64,000 bases of DNA from contig NZ_CP029008.1 in the NCBI RefSeq assembly GCF_024585165.1, positions 4,793,501-4,857,500 on the forward strand, read 5' to 3'. The position numbers and the translations under genes were made by a program. Positions 17,606 through 25,183 of the stretch are shown one piece after another. Positions within the stretch are counted from its first letter, which is position 1. Each line of letters starts with the position of its first letter. The notes below the pieces were generated by a model. It searched no databases and had not been told where the DNA came from. It saw only the letters and a list, made by a program, of their open reading frames with translations. This stretch comes from Bradyrhizobium sp. WBOS07 (GTDB lineage Bacteria > Pseudomonadota > Alphaproteobacteria > Rhizobiales > Xanthobacteraceae).

Positions 17606-18614
17606 GCCGGCCTTCTGGTACCGGCCACGTTCTCTTGCCTCATATGCGTTATGGCCGCTCGGAGCGCTCTACGGCGCGATTGCCGAATGGCGCATGCTGC
17701 GCCAGGGCACCGACGCCGGCATTCCCGTGATCTGCGTCGGCAATTACCATGTCGGCGGCGCCGGCAAGACCCCGACCGTGCTGGCGCTGACGAAGCTGCT
17801 GCGCGCGCTCGGCGAGACGCCGGTGGTGCTCAGCCGCGGCTATGGCGGGCGCCTGAAAGGCCCGGTCATGGTCGACTGCGCACGCCATACCGCGGCCGAT
17901 GTCGGCGACGAGCCCCTGATGATGGCGCGCGACGTCCCGGTCGCGGTGGCGCGCGACCGTCTCGACGGCGTCGCGCTGGCGAAGTCGCAAGGCGCCACCA
18001 TGATCGTGATGGACGACGGTTTTCAGAATCCGCGCCTGCTCAAGGACGCCTCGCTGATCGTGATCGACAGCGAGCGCGGCCTCGGCAATGGCGAGGTGTT
18101 TCCCGCCGGTCCCTTGCGCGCGCCGCTGCAGGCCCAGCTTGCGCGCACCGACGCGCTGGTGCTGATCGGCGACGGCCGCGCCGCCAACGACGTCGCCGCC
18201 GAGCTCGCCAAGCGCAACAAGCCCGAGCTGCGCGCGCGGCTGAAGCCGGATGCGGCTTCCCTCGCGCGGCTGGTCGGCCGCAAGGTGTTCGCCTTCGCCG
18301 GCATCGGCGATCCCGAACGCTTCTTCCGCACCCTCCGCGCCTGCGGCATCGAGGTCGTGCGCACCCGCGCCTTCGCCGATCATCACATGTTCTCGCGCGA
18401 GGAGATCGCAGCCCTCGCGGCGGAGGCCCTGCGCGAGCAGCTCACGCTGGTGACGACGGAGAAGGACCTCGCACGCCTGTGCGGCAGCGAGGGCGTGCCC
18501 GACGACATCGTGCCGTTCGCCGTCCATCTCGAGTTCGACGATCCCGCCAAGCTGCGTCAGCTGATCAGCGATCAGCTCTACAAGGCGCGCGAGCGAAGAT
18601 TCGGCAGGCGATGA
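17598..18614 (+). CDS. lpxK: tetraacyldisaccharide 4'-kinase LpxK
   Basis: LpxK phosphorylates the 4' position of the tetraacyl disaccharide to make lipid IVA. The 338-residue protein has an N-terminal membrane-associated helix (FWYRPRSLASYALWPLGALYG), the P-loop GNYHVGGAGKTPT at about residues 47-59, VLSRGYGGR, VMDDGFQNPRL and VTTEKDLARL. It is the last gene of the operon that starts at pmbA. Confidence 0.95.
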   Translation: MREPAFWYRPRSLASYALWPLGALYGAIAEWRMLRQGTDAGIPVICVGNYHVGGAGKTPTVLALTKLLRALGETPVVLSRGYGGRLKGPVMVDCARHTAADVGDEPLMMARDVPVAVARDRLDGVALAKSQGATMIVMDDGFQNPRLLKDASLIVIDSERGLGNGEVFPAGPLRAPLQAQLARTDALVLIGDGRAANDVAAELAKRNKPELRARLKPDAASLARLVGRKVFAFAGIGDPERFFRTLRACGIEVVRTRAFADHHMFSREEIAALAAEALREQLTLVTTEKDLARLCGSEGVPDDIVPFAVHLEFDDPAKLRQLISDQLYKARERRFGRR

Positions 18615-18942
18615 TCTCGTAGAGAGGCAAGGCTATTCCGCGAAAATTGCGCCTCGCGCTTTCCTGCGCGAACGCAACGTGCGATGGCGAATTGATTGGC
18701 GCGATGCGATGTGTGAACCGAGCTGTCATGTCGCGAGCGGCAAAATCTCTTCCGCACGTCCGGGAGTTGATGTAGCCTTTCATGAGAGCCGTCACCGGGA
18801 CGTGCCGAACTCCCGGAAATTATCGGCGGCGTTTATGCCCACGGCGGGCAGTGTATCTTCATCATTTCAGGTGCGATGGCCGTAACGACCAGCTCGGAAC
18901 GGCACGAAGAGGTATTGCTAAGAGTTCAGAGGAGAACATGCC
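18615..18942. other. 328-base intergenic region before the GYD gene
   Basis: I see no gene here. A nine-base stem, CCGGGAGTT (18760-18768) with AACTCCCGG (18808-18816), encloses 39 bases and could be a regulatory hairpin or a remnant of a dyad repeat. AGAGGAG just before 18943 is the ribosome site of the next gene. Confidence 0.4.
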
Positions 18943-19278
18943 ATGCATTTTTGCCTCACCGGACAATACACACCACGCGCGCTCAACGCGATCTTGGAAA
19001 ATCCCACGACCAATCGCCAGGAAGCGGCCAGGAAACTCATCGAGGCGGCCGGCGGAAAGCTGATGTCGATGTACAGCGTTGCGGCCGACGGCCCAGGCGT
19101 CCTGGTGATTTTCGATGTGCCTGATCCCAGTGCGGCTCCGGCCATTTCCGGACTGACCGTTACGGCAGGCACCCTGCAGAACGTGAAGCTGACCCGGTTG
19201 TTCACGCAGGACGAGATCAAGCAGGTCCGCCAGAACGCGGCGAAGCTGCGCTCCTCATATACTCCGCCCGGAGGCTGA
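18943..19278 (+). CDS. GYD domain protein
   Basis: The protein has 111 residues, and GGAG stands eight bases before the ATG at 18943. It matches the GYD family of small ferredoxin-like-fold proteins: FCLTGQYTPRALNAILENP at the start, a central AARKLIEAAGGKLMSMYSV, and GVLVIFDVPD in place of the usual GxYDxVxxxxxPD strand. The role of the family is unknown. A strong hairpin follows at 19291-19331. It is probably monocistronic. Confidence 0.85.
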   Translation: MHFCLTGQYTPRALNAILENPTTNRQEAARKLIEAAGGKLMSMYSVAADGPGVLVIFDVPDPSAAPAISGLTVTAGTLQNVKLTRLFTQDEIKQVRQNAAKLRSSYTPPGG

Positions 19279-19290
19279 CATCCGGATCTC

Positions 19291-19331
19291 GAGCGTTGCC
19301 GCCGCAGGCGTTGCAGGCGGCGGCAACGCTC
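19291..19331. terminator. hairpin after the GYD gene
   Basis: A perfect 13-pair stem (GAGCGTTGCCGCC, 19291-19303, with 19319-19331) encloses a 15-base loop. There is no T run, so it is terminator-like at best. Confidence 0.45.
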
Positions 19332-19499
19332 ACATCGCAGAACAATCAATTCTGCAAGCCGAGGCGAGCCGAAGGTCTCGCGTCCGTCGACGGACGATGC
19401 AATGCGGTGCGTGCTGCGTCCGGTGCCATGGGTCGGATGGACGTGCTTGCCAGCAGCCTCGGTTCCCCGCGGCGATCGTGCTTCAGCAGTCAGTTATGC

Positions 19500-19586
19500 T
19501 CACCACGTCCCAGCGGCCATCATTCCGACAATGGTCAGGCACGAGAGGCAGGCCACCATGACAGCATAATATTCGGGTGTATTCAT
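19500..19586 (-). CDS. 28-residue single-pass membrane microprotein
   Basis: Read on the minus strand from the ATG at 19586: MNTPEYYAVMVACLSCLTIV, then GMMAAGTW and TGA. GGGAG lies six bases before the ATG. Residues 7-26 make one membrane helix containing two cysteines (CLSC). It is too short for standard gene callers. The ribosome site, the start and the clean hydrophobic helix argue for a real product; codon statistics cannot settle so short a frame. Confidence 0.5.
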   Translation of the reverse strand: MNTPEYYAVMVACLSCLTIVGMMAAGTW

Positions 19587-19658
19587 TGCAGGCTCCCAAA
19601 CTGTTGCCAGTTGCTTGGTCATTGCTACGCGGGAGAGGTTGTCCGTCGTCGGGCCGCT

Positions 19659-19844
19659 TCAATGCGGCGCGCGGTAATCGGGTTGGCGATGTATGTCCGT
19701 CTTGTCGTCGTCACCCCGATCCGCAGGATGATGATCCGCGTCCAGCGCCTGAGCGCGTTCAGTCGCGATCAGAAGCTGTTTCCGCATTTCAGCAAGACGG
19801 GCGCGACAATATTCTCGATAGAGCAACTCTAATATGGCGGGCAT
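19659..19844 (-). CDS. small hypothetical protein (61 residues)
   Basis: The minus-strand ATG at 19844 has GGGGGTG just upstream. The N-terminal half, MPAILELLYREYCRARLAEM and RKQLLIATER, is an amphipathic helix. The rest is polar and probably disordered (ALDADHHPADRGDDDKTD). It lies 72 bases upstream of the 28-residue membrane protein in the same direction, so the two may share a transcript. No family recognised. Confidence 0.45.
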   Translation of the reverse strand: MPAILELLYREYCRARLAEMRKQLLIATERAQALDADHHPADRGDDDKTDIHRQPDYRAPH

Positions 19845-19856
19845 GATCACCCCCAT

Positions 19857-20381
19857 CGTTTGGCTTTATATTCCGCCGCGAACTTTCCTGGTGAACGTAG
19901 CCGTCCAGATGACTCTTCGATATGAGCCCGTTCACAGACTGCGCCAATTCCAAAGCTCGATGGTCGTTTGGTTGGCTTGATTGTCTGCGCGATAAAAGGA
20001 GCAGGGCCAGTTACCTAACATGTACTATAGCAGCCCTCTGTTTCACCAAGACTTCGTCGAACAACTTAAGGGCGCCGAATCGCAACGAAGAATCCAACCA
20101 CAGCGCGAAATGAATGACCACTGAGTGCACGCACTGTTCGATGCAACGCGGAGCGGCGTGGCGGAGATGATCTTGGTGCAGGATGTGCTCGTGCCGTTGC
20201 CGCCGCCGGAGCTGAGGTTGGCCGTTGGCAGGTAGATGGCGACGCCGAACGGACATTCAGCCGGCATTCATGGCCAGGCTCCTATCGATAGAGCTGCGTC
20301 CAGGAGAGGTCAGATGAAATTGCAGTCCGCGCGCGATGCTCCCGAGCCGCAATAGCCGAACCATGCCAAGAGCTCGATCTT
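19857..20381. other. gene-poor stretch
   Basis: Composition here is lower in GC than in the neighbours. Several frames are open (plus 19922-20113; minus 20043-20267 and 20011-20256), but none has a ribosome site or recognisable domain. It looks like decayed sequence. Confidence 0.4.
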
Positions 20382-20473
20382 GTAGGGTGGGCAAAGCGAA
20401 GCGTGCCCACGTGCTTCGTCGCGATCGTGCAGAGATGGTGGGCACGGCGCGTTGCGCCTTTGCCCACCCTGCG
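20382..20473. repeat. dyad repeat, GTAGGGTGGGCAAAG... family
   Basis: Left end GTAGGGTGGGCAAAGCGAAG, right end CCTTTGCCCACCCTGC, with an inner GTGCCCAC/GTGGGCAC pair. It is the same type as 33433-33523. It abuts the stop of the DUF2093 gene. Confidence 0.8.
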
Positions 20474-20476
20474 GGA

Positions 20477-20704
20477 TCATTCCTGCGGTTTCGGCGCGCC
20501 GGGAAAATGCCGCTGCAGGACGGCGGCGGGTGTGGCGTAGGCCTCCTGCAGGTCCACGCTCCAGTACTTCAGCTCGTCGAGCGGGATCCGGACGTCCGTG
20601 ATCGCGCAGCGCACGAAGGTCCCCGGCGAGATCACGCGGAAATCGCCGTCGAGATATTGCACCTGCGCTTCGCCATGGCCCGAGGGGCCGAACTTGTTCA
20701 GCAC
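20477..20704 (-). CDS. DUF2093 family protein
   Basis: The protein has 75 residues and a GTG start at 20704, with GGAG ten bases upstream. The sequence EAQVQYLDGDFRVISPGTFV, RCAITDVRIPLDELKYWSV and EAYATPAAVLQRH match DUF2093, a short alphaproteobacterial family of unknown role. The open frame continues upstream to 20881 but overlaps the divergent hydrolase region and has no support. Confidence 0.85.
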   Translation of the reverse strand: MLNKFGPSGHGEAQVQYLDGDFRVISPGTFVRCAITDVRIPLDELKYWSVDLQEAYATPAAVLQRHFPGAPKPQE

Positions 20705-20899
20705 GGTCGAAAGTCTCCGTGGAAGGCCGCTCGCAAGGAAACCCCTGGAGGGCACGATGTGTTGGCCGGGATGTAGCATAGATAGGGCGGCTTGTCCGCC
20801 CGGTAAACCCACCGGCTTGTGATGTTTTGCCGCCGCTCCCGCGTGATCATGCCTTCCGCGAAGCATCGCTGGTTCCGGCACCTCCGACGGCAGAGTCCG

Positions 20900-21727
20900 A
20901 TGCGCCTTCGATTGACCGCCCTGTTCGCGATGCTACTGGTGTCGGCCGCACGTGCCGCGCCGGCGCCGCTAGCAGTCGAGATTCCGCTGGCGTCGGGCGT
21001 CCTCCATGCGCAGCTCTACAAGCCCGACGGCACAGGCCCGTTTCCGACCGTGATCGCGCTGCATGGCTGTGGCGGGCTCGGCGGCCATTCCGATTCCATC
21101 CTGCCGCACTATCGCGACTGGGCCGAGCGCCTGCTCAAGGCCGGTAATGCCGTGCTGTGGCCCGACAGCTACGGCTCGCGCGAGCTCGGGCCGCAATGCC
21201 GCGTCAAGGAGATCCACGTCAAGGCGCGACGCGAGCGCGTCGGCGACATCGCGGCGGCGCGGGCCTGGCTGATGAAGCAGAGCTGGGTGGCGCGCGACCG
21301 CGTCAGCCTGATGGGCTGGGCCAATGGCGCCAGCGCGCTGCTCTGGGCCGTGCGTCCGCAGAGTGCCGCGCGGGACCTGGGTCCGGATTTGGGTCCGGAT
21401 TTCCGCGCCGCGATCGCGTTCTATCCCGACTGCCGGATTTCCGCCGGCCTCGGCTGGAGCACGCGGGTGCCCACCCTGGTGCTGATCGGCGCCGATGACG
21501 ACGTCTCGTCCCCGCCCGCCTGCCGCCAGATGGTCGAAGGCGCGCACGGCCGCAGCGCGCTCGCGCGCATCGTGGTCTATCCCGGCGCCGATCACGATTT
21601 CGACCGCGCCACCACGCCGCTGCACGCCAGCAACGATGCCGAAGCAATCGGGCGCGGCCATCCCGGCATGGATGCGCAGGCGCGCGCGGAGTCGCAGAAG
21701 GACGTCGTGAAGTGGCTGGCGCGGTGA
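20900..21727 (+). CDS. dienelactone hydrolase-like protein, nucleophile replaced
   Basis: The protein has 275 residues and begins with a signal peptide (MRLRLTALFAMLLVSAARAA). The alpha/beta hydrolase core is clear: VIALHGCGGLGG as oxyanion loop, the nucleophile elbow, the acid turn LIGADDDVSSP and the histidine turn YPGADHDFD. The elbow reads LMGWANGAS, so the position that carries Ser or Cys in active relatives is Ala141 (codon GCC). The fold and the other triad residues remain. It may therefore be a binding protein or inactive, unless another residue serves. Its start lies 196 bases from the divergent DUF2093 gene. Confidence 0.82.
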   Translation: MRLRLTALFAMLLVSAARAAPAPLAVEIPLASGVLHAQLYKPDGTGPFPTVIALHGCGGLGGHSDSILPHYRDWAERLLKAGNAVLWPDSYGSRELGPQCRVKEIHVKARRERVGDIAAARAWLMKQSWVARDRVSLMGWANGASALLWAVRPQSAARDLGPDLGPDFRAAIAFYPDCRISAGLGWSTRVPTLVLIGADDDVSSPPACRQMVEGAHGRSALARIVVYPGADHDFDRATTPLHASNDAEAIGRGHPGMDAQARAESQKDVVKWLAR

Positions 21728-21737
21728 TGATGGTCCC

Positions 21738-21822
21738 GTAGCCCGGATGGAGCGCAGCGCAATCCGGGAAGGTCGCAGCGTGTGGCACGATCCCGGATTA
21801 CGCTGCGCTCCATCCGGGCTAC
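21738..21822. repeat. dyad repeat, GTAGCCCGGATGGAGCG family
   Basis: GTAGCCCGGATGGAGCGCAG at the left is matched by CTGCGCTCCATCCGGGCTAC at the right; inner AATCCGGGA and TCCCGGATT also pair. The whole element can fold into one long hairpin directly after the hydrolase stop. Confidence 0.85.
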
Positions 21823-21932
21823 ACGTCCCACATGAATCGGGGCCGCCCGTGAATCCACGGGGCGCGCGCCAAACCGGCTTCAGCCCGCGACGGCGCCTTG
21901 GTTCGGCCACGATATCGATTCAACGCAATCCC

Positions 21933-22079
21933 ATGCGCAACCGCATCACCCTGCTCTCGGCATTCGCCGTCTTCACCGTCGCGCTCTGCCTCTACGAAGC
22001 CCACGCCGGCGCTCCCTTGCGCGCGCCGGACCATTGCGGCTTCTGGACCACGATCGACGCGGGATTGTCCTGCCGGTAG
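21933..22079 (+). CDS. 48-residue secreted peptide
   Basis: The ATG at 21933 opens a signal peptide (MRNRITLLSAFAVFTVALCL, then YEAHAGA). A mature part of about 22 residues holds two cysteines (DHCGFWTTIDAGLSCR), able to form one disulfide. No ribosome site is visible. It lies between two dyad repeats. The family is unknown to me; similar short tails occur in uncharacterised Bradyrhizobium proteins. Confidence 0.45.
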   Translation: MRNRITLLSAFAVFTVALCLYEAHAGAPLRAPDHCGFWTTIDAGLSCR

Positions 22080-22101
22080 GGCACGCCGTCTCCGCGGACT
22101 C

Positions 22102-22188
22102 CGTCATTGCGAGGAGCTCTTGCGACGAAGCAATCCAGAATCTTTCCGCGGAGGGATTCTGGATTGCTTCGCTGCGCTCGCAATGACG
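22102..22188. repeat. dyad repeat, CGTCATTGCGAGGAGC family
   Basis: CGTCATTGCGAG..GCAATCCAGAATC at the left pairs with GATTCTGGATTGC..CGCAATGACG at the right. It is one extended inverted repeat with an inner CCGCGGAGG turn, between the small secreted peptide and xseA. Confidence 0.85.
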
Positions 22189-22241
22189 AGTTTGTGCTAT
22201 AGGGCCGCAACACGTCGCCAGTCGTTGCTCGGCTTACGTCC

Positions 22242-23864
22242 TCAGAACAGGCTGCCCTGATCCACCGGCTTGGCCGCGCGCTTCGGCGCGGGCTTGGTCT
22301 CCTGCGCGGTTTGCTTTGGCGGCGCCTGCGCGCGCTTTGCCGCCGGCGCCGGCCGGTCCGCATCCGCGGTCGCGCCGACGCGGCCGTCGGCGAACTCGAT
22401 CTCGACGCGCGCGCCGGGACCGATCGCATCCGCCGCATGCACGGGATGGCCGGCCTCGTCGCGCACCAGCGCAAAGCCGCGCGCGAGCACGCTGCGATAG
22501 GACAGCGCCGACAGCAGCTTGCCGCTGTTCTCGACGCGGGCCTCTAACCGGTGCAGCAGCGTCGCGAGCGCGCGCTGTGCCCGCTCGCTAAGGCGATGCG
22601 TGCGCTCGCGCTGGCGGGCAATGGCGTTGCGCTGCGCCTGCGCGTTCGAAAGCTTCGAGGCGCGCAGGCGGATCTCGAGCCCGGCGAAGCGGTCGCGCCG
22701 CTGCCGCAGCAGCGAGCGCGCGGACAGGCCGAGCCGTTCGCCGCACACCGTCAGGCGATGATCGGCCTGCGCGATCTGGCCGTGCAGCACCCGCAGCGTC
22801 AGCTTTGAGCTGGCCGCGGTGAACCTGCGGAAATGCGCGTGCGTGTTGGCCTTGAGGCAGCGGGGCAGGGAGGCGCCGGCCGAATCCAGCCGCTGCCGGG
22901 GAATGGCGAGCAGATCGCCGGCCGCCGGCAGCGCGCGCGCGGCGGCGCGCAGCTCGCTGCGGCGGCTTTCCTGGGCGCGCTGCCAATGGGCGCGGGTGCG
23001 GCGGCCGAGATCGGCGACCTCGACGAACAGATCGCTGCGCACCGGCACCGCCATTTCGGCCGCGGCCGTCGGCGTCGGCGCGCGCTTGTCGGCGACGAAG
23101 TCGATCAGCGTGATGTCGGTCTCGTGCCCCACCGCCGAGATCAGCGGGATCATGCTCTCGGCTGCGGCGCGCACCACGATCTCCTCGTTGAACGACCAGA
23201 GATCCTCCAGCGAGCCGCCGCCGCGCGCGACGATCAGCACGTCGGGCCGCGGAATCCTGCCGCCCTCCGGCAGCGCGTTGAAGCCGCGGATCGCGGCCGC
23301 GACCTGCTCGGCCGAGCCCTCGCCCTGCACCTTGACCGGCCACACCAGCACGCGGCGGGGGAAGCGGTCCTCCAGCCGATGCAGGATGTCGCGGATCACG
23401 GCGCCGGTCGGCGAGGTCACGACGCCGATCACCTCCGGCAGCCAGGGCAAGAGCTGCTTGCGCGCCTCGTCGAACAGGCCCTCGGCGGCGAGCTTCTTCT
23501 TGCGCTCCTCCATCAGCGCCATCAGCGCGCCGATGCCGGCCGGCTCCAGCGCCTCGATCACGATCTGGTATTTCGAGGAGCCCGGATAGGTCGTGAGCTT
23601 GCCGGTGGCGATGACCTCGAGCCCCTCCTGGGGCTTGAAGCGCATGCGGCCGTGCACGCCCTTCCAGATCACCGCCTCGATCTTGGCGCTCTCGTCCTTG
23701 AGCGCGAAATAGCAATGGCCGGAAGAGTGGGCGCCGCGGAATCCGGAGATCTCGCCGCGAACCCGGACATGGCCAAAGGTGTCCTCCACCGTCCGCTTCA
23801 GGGACTGGGAGAGCTCGGAGACGGTGAATTCAAAGGCGTTGTTCAGTTGTTCCGCAGGCGGCAT
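22242..23864 (-). CDS. xseA: exodeoxyribonuclease VII large subunit
   Basis: XseA degrades single-stranded DNA together with XseB. From the ATG at 23864 the protein has 540 residues. It carries the OB-fold with [25 protein letters not shown] at the N-terminus (about 33-57), the catalytic region [18 protein letters not shown] and [17 protein letters not shown], and [25 protein letters not shown] long helical domain follows, then a basic Pro/Ala/Lys-rich tail of about 60 residues ([20 protein letters not shown]) that is probably disordered. The frame is open upstream to 23984 but family length supports 23864. No xseB is in view. Confidence 0.95.
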   Translation of the reverse strand: MPPAEQLNNAFEFTVSELSQSLKRTVEDTFGHVRVRGEISGFRGAHSSGHCYFALKDESAKIEAVIWKGVHGRMRFKPQEGLEVIATGKLTTYPGSSKYQIVIEALEPAGIGALMALMEERKKKLAAEGLFDEARKQLLPWLPEVIGVVTSPTGAVIRDILHRLEDRFPRRVLVWPVKVQGEGSAEQVAAAIRGFNALPEGGRIPRPDVLIVARGGGSLEDLWSFNEEIVVRAAAESMIPLISAVGHETDITLIDFVADKRAPTPTAAAEMAVPVRSDLFVEVADLGRRTRAHWQRAQESRRSELRAAARALPAAGDLLAIPRQRLDSAGASLPRCLKANTHAHFRRFTAASSKLTLRVLHGQIAQADHRLTVCGERLGLSARSLLRQRRDRFAGLEIRLRASKLSNAQAQRNAIARQRERTHRLSERAQRALATLLHRLEARVENSGKLLSALSYRSVLARGFALVRDEAGHPVHAADAIGPGARVEIEFADGRVGATADADRPAPAAKRAQAPPKQTAQETKPAPKRAAKPVDQGSLF

Positions 23865-23938
23865 TGAGCAAACGATTCGGGGTCTTTTGGGATCAGGCCC
23901 GACGTTAGGGATTTTCGCCAGCCAGCGCCAGCCTCCGC

Positions 23939-24069
23939 CGTCATTCCGGGGCGCGCCCTCCTGGGCGCGAGCTATGGGGCGCACTTGCGCACCTGAGAAT
24001 CCATCCCTCCGCCGACGCTGTGGCCCAATGGGATTTCGGGCTCGCGCGCTGCGCCCCCCGGAATGACGG
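23939..24069. repeat. dyad repeat, CGTCATTCCGGGG family
   Basis: CGTCATTCCGGGGCGCGC at the left end is matched by GCGCGCTGCGCCCCCCGGAATGACG at the right end. It directly precedes the first REP copy of the RAYT family, in the gap upstream of xseA. Confidence 0.7.
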
Positions 24070-24071
24070 TT

Positions 24072-24251
24072 CGTAGGATGGGTTGAGCCCTGGCGAAATC
24101 CATCACCTTCCTCTTCGGGCTCTTGTCATCACGACCGTCGTCCCGACGGCAAGCGATGGCGAAGCTTCGATGGCGTCCGCCGGCCAGCCTTTTGATGTTT
24201 CGACAAACAAGTGTGATGGGTTTCGCCAGGACTCAACCCATCCTACGGGCT
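24072..24251. repeat. REP pair 1 of the RAYT-associated family
   Basis: The forward unit is 24072-24106 (CGTAGGATGGGTTGAGCCC..CCATCAC). The inverted unit is 24213-24251 (GTGATGGG..GGACTCAACCCATCCTACGG). They enclose about 106 bases without a gene. The units match those flanking the RAYT gene except for a few bases (TGGCGAAAT in place of TTGCGAAAC). Confidence 0.85.
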
Positions 24252-24352
24252 GGAACAATGTCCAGGCGATCTGATTGGAACGTTGGTACGTCCAATCCGG
24301 GATCAACCAGCGAATTTCCTGGGAGGCGTCTTTTATCAGGGAGGAGCCACCA

Positions 24353-24538
24353 ATGGATGACGAACGAAAATCATCAAAGGGCGCGCGGGCCGCTGAAGGC
24401 TTGCGTGAAGCAACGTCCAAGGACGAAGCGAAGAACGAGAGCAAGATGGGCCACGATCTGGCCAAGGGGGCTGATCGTTTCGAAGAGCGCTCGAAAAGCT
24501 CCGATGGAAAAAGCGCGGAAGAGAAACAAAAAGGGTGA
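24353..24538 (+). CDS. 61-residue highly charged protein
   Basis: GGGAGGAG stands seven bases before the ATG at 24353, one of the best ribosome sites in this stretch. The protein is almost entirely Lys/Glu/Ser/Asp/Ala (MDDERKSSKGARAAEGLREA and so on), with no hydrophobic core, and is probably disordered. Such small charged proteins are often stress-induced, but nothing here proves that. It lies between REP pair 1 and the REP that borders the RAYT gene. Family unknown. Confidence 0.6.
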   Translation: MDDERKSSKGARAAEGLREATSKDEAKNESKMGHDLAKGADRFEERSKSSDGKSAEEKQKG

Positions 24539-24539
24539 A

Positions 24540-24578
24540 AGCTCGTAGGATGGGTTGAGCCCTTGCGAAACCCATCAC
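24540..24578. repeat. REP unit at the 3' side of the RAYT gene
   Basis: AGCTCGTAGGATGGGTTGAG followed by CCCTTGCGAAACCCATCAC. It ends four bases from the transposase stop. The inverted mate is 25146-25183. GGGTT..AACCC within the unit can form a short hairpin with a side bulge, as typical REP units do. Confidence 0.9.
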
Positions 24579-24582
24579 TGCT

Positions 24583-25119
24583 CTATCCCCGCTCACCGTA
24601 ATCGCGGCCGTCATCCGACTGATCGCCGGCCCAATCCACGGGGTAATTGCCAAGCCTGACGTGGCGATGAAACGAGGAGGGCGCCCAGTCACGCACCCGA
24701 TCGACGAGCCCGTGCTTGACTGGGTTGATGTGAACATAGTCGACATGCCGCGCGAAATCGACGTTGTCACGAATGGTATGCTCCCAATATCTGCGCTGCC
24801 AGATGCCCCTCTCACCTTTGGCCGAGCGGCTTTGGGATATCCTCTCATTGCGCGCCAGACCGCGCGAAAAGGTGGATTTGATCAACTGCCAGCGCATTGC
24901 AAAATCGGCATCACCTTCCGGTAACGTCCACACCGTGTGAAGGTGGTCAGGCAGAACCACGATGGCATCGATCGTGAATGGATGGCGCCGATGCGTTTCG
25001 CGAAACGCTCCGCGCAACACCTCGATATGATCCGTCAGCAGCGCCAGTCTCCGCTTCGCCAGATTGACGGTGAAGAAGAAACATCCACCCGGAACGAAGT
25101 TGCGGCGGTACGCGGTCAT
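24583..25119 (-). CDS. REP-associated tyrosine transposase (RAYT)
   Basis: RAYTs are single-copy relatives of the IS200/IS605 HUH endonucleases that cut single-stranded REP sequences. The 178-residue protein has the HUH motif LPDHLHTVW (His59 and His61), an N-terminal RRNFVPGGCFFFTVNLAKRR typical of the family, IWQRRYWEHTIRD, and HVDYVHINPVKHGLV, where Tyr128 is the likely nucleophile. The tail DWAPSSFHRHVRLGNYPVDW is also usual. It lies exactly between inverted REP units at 24540-24578 and 25146-25183, the classic arrangement of a RAYT with its own target. The start lacks a good ribosome site, consistent with low expression. Confidence 0.93.
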   Translation of the reverse strand: MTAYRRNFVPGGCFFFTVNLAKRRLALLTDHIEVLRGAFRETHRRHPFTIDAIVVLPDHLHTVWTLPEGDADFAMRWQLIKSTFSRGLARNERISQSRSAKGERGIWQRRYWEHTIRDNVDFARHVDYVHINPVKHGLVDRVRDWAPSSFHRHVRLGNYPVDWAGDQSDDGRDYGERG

Positions 25120-25145
25120 GACGCGATCTTATCACGAAACAGGTG

Positions 25146-25183
25146 CGATGGGTTTCGCAAGGGCTCAACCCATCCTACGGGCT
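25146..25183. repeat. REP unit at the 5' side of the RAYT gene
   Basis: GCGATGGGTTTCGCAAGGGC followed by TCAACCCATCCTACGGGC and T: the inverted mate of 24540-24578. Its outer edge supplies the TAG stop codon of the DUF2806-type gene that ends at 25182. Confidence 0.9.

Noticed and set aside
19922..20113. 63-residue plus-strand frame
   Set aside because: No ribosome site or motif; composition looks random.
20011..20267. Minus-strand frames near the GTAGGG repeat
   Set aside because: No ribosome site; sequence is Ser/Thr/Cys-rich without a fold signal; neighbouring frames are broken.
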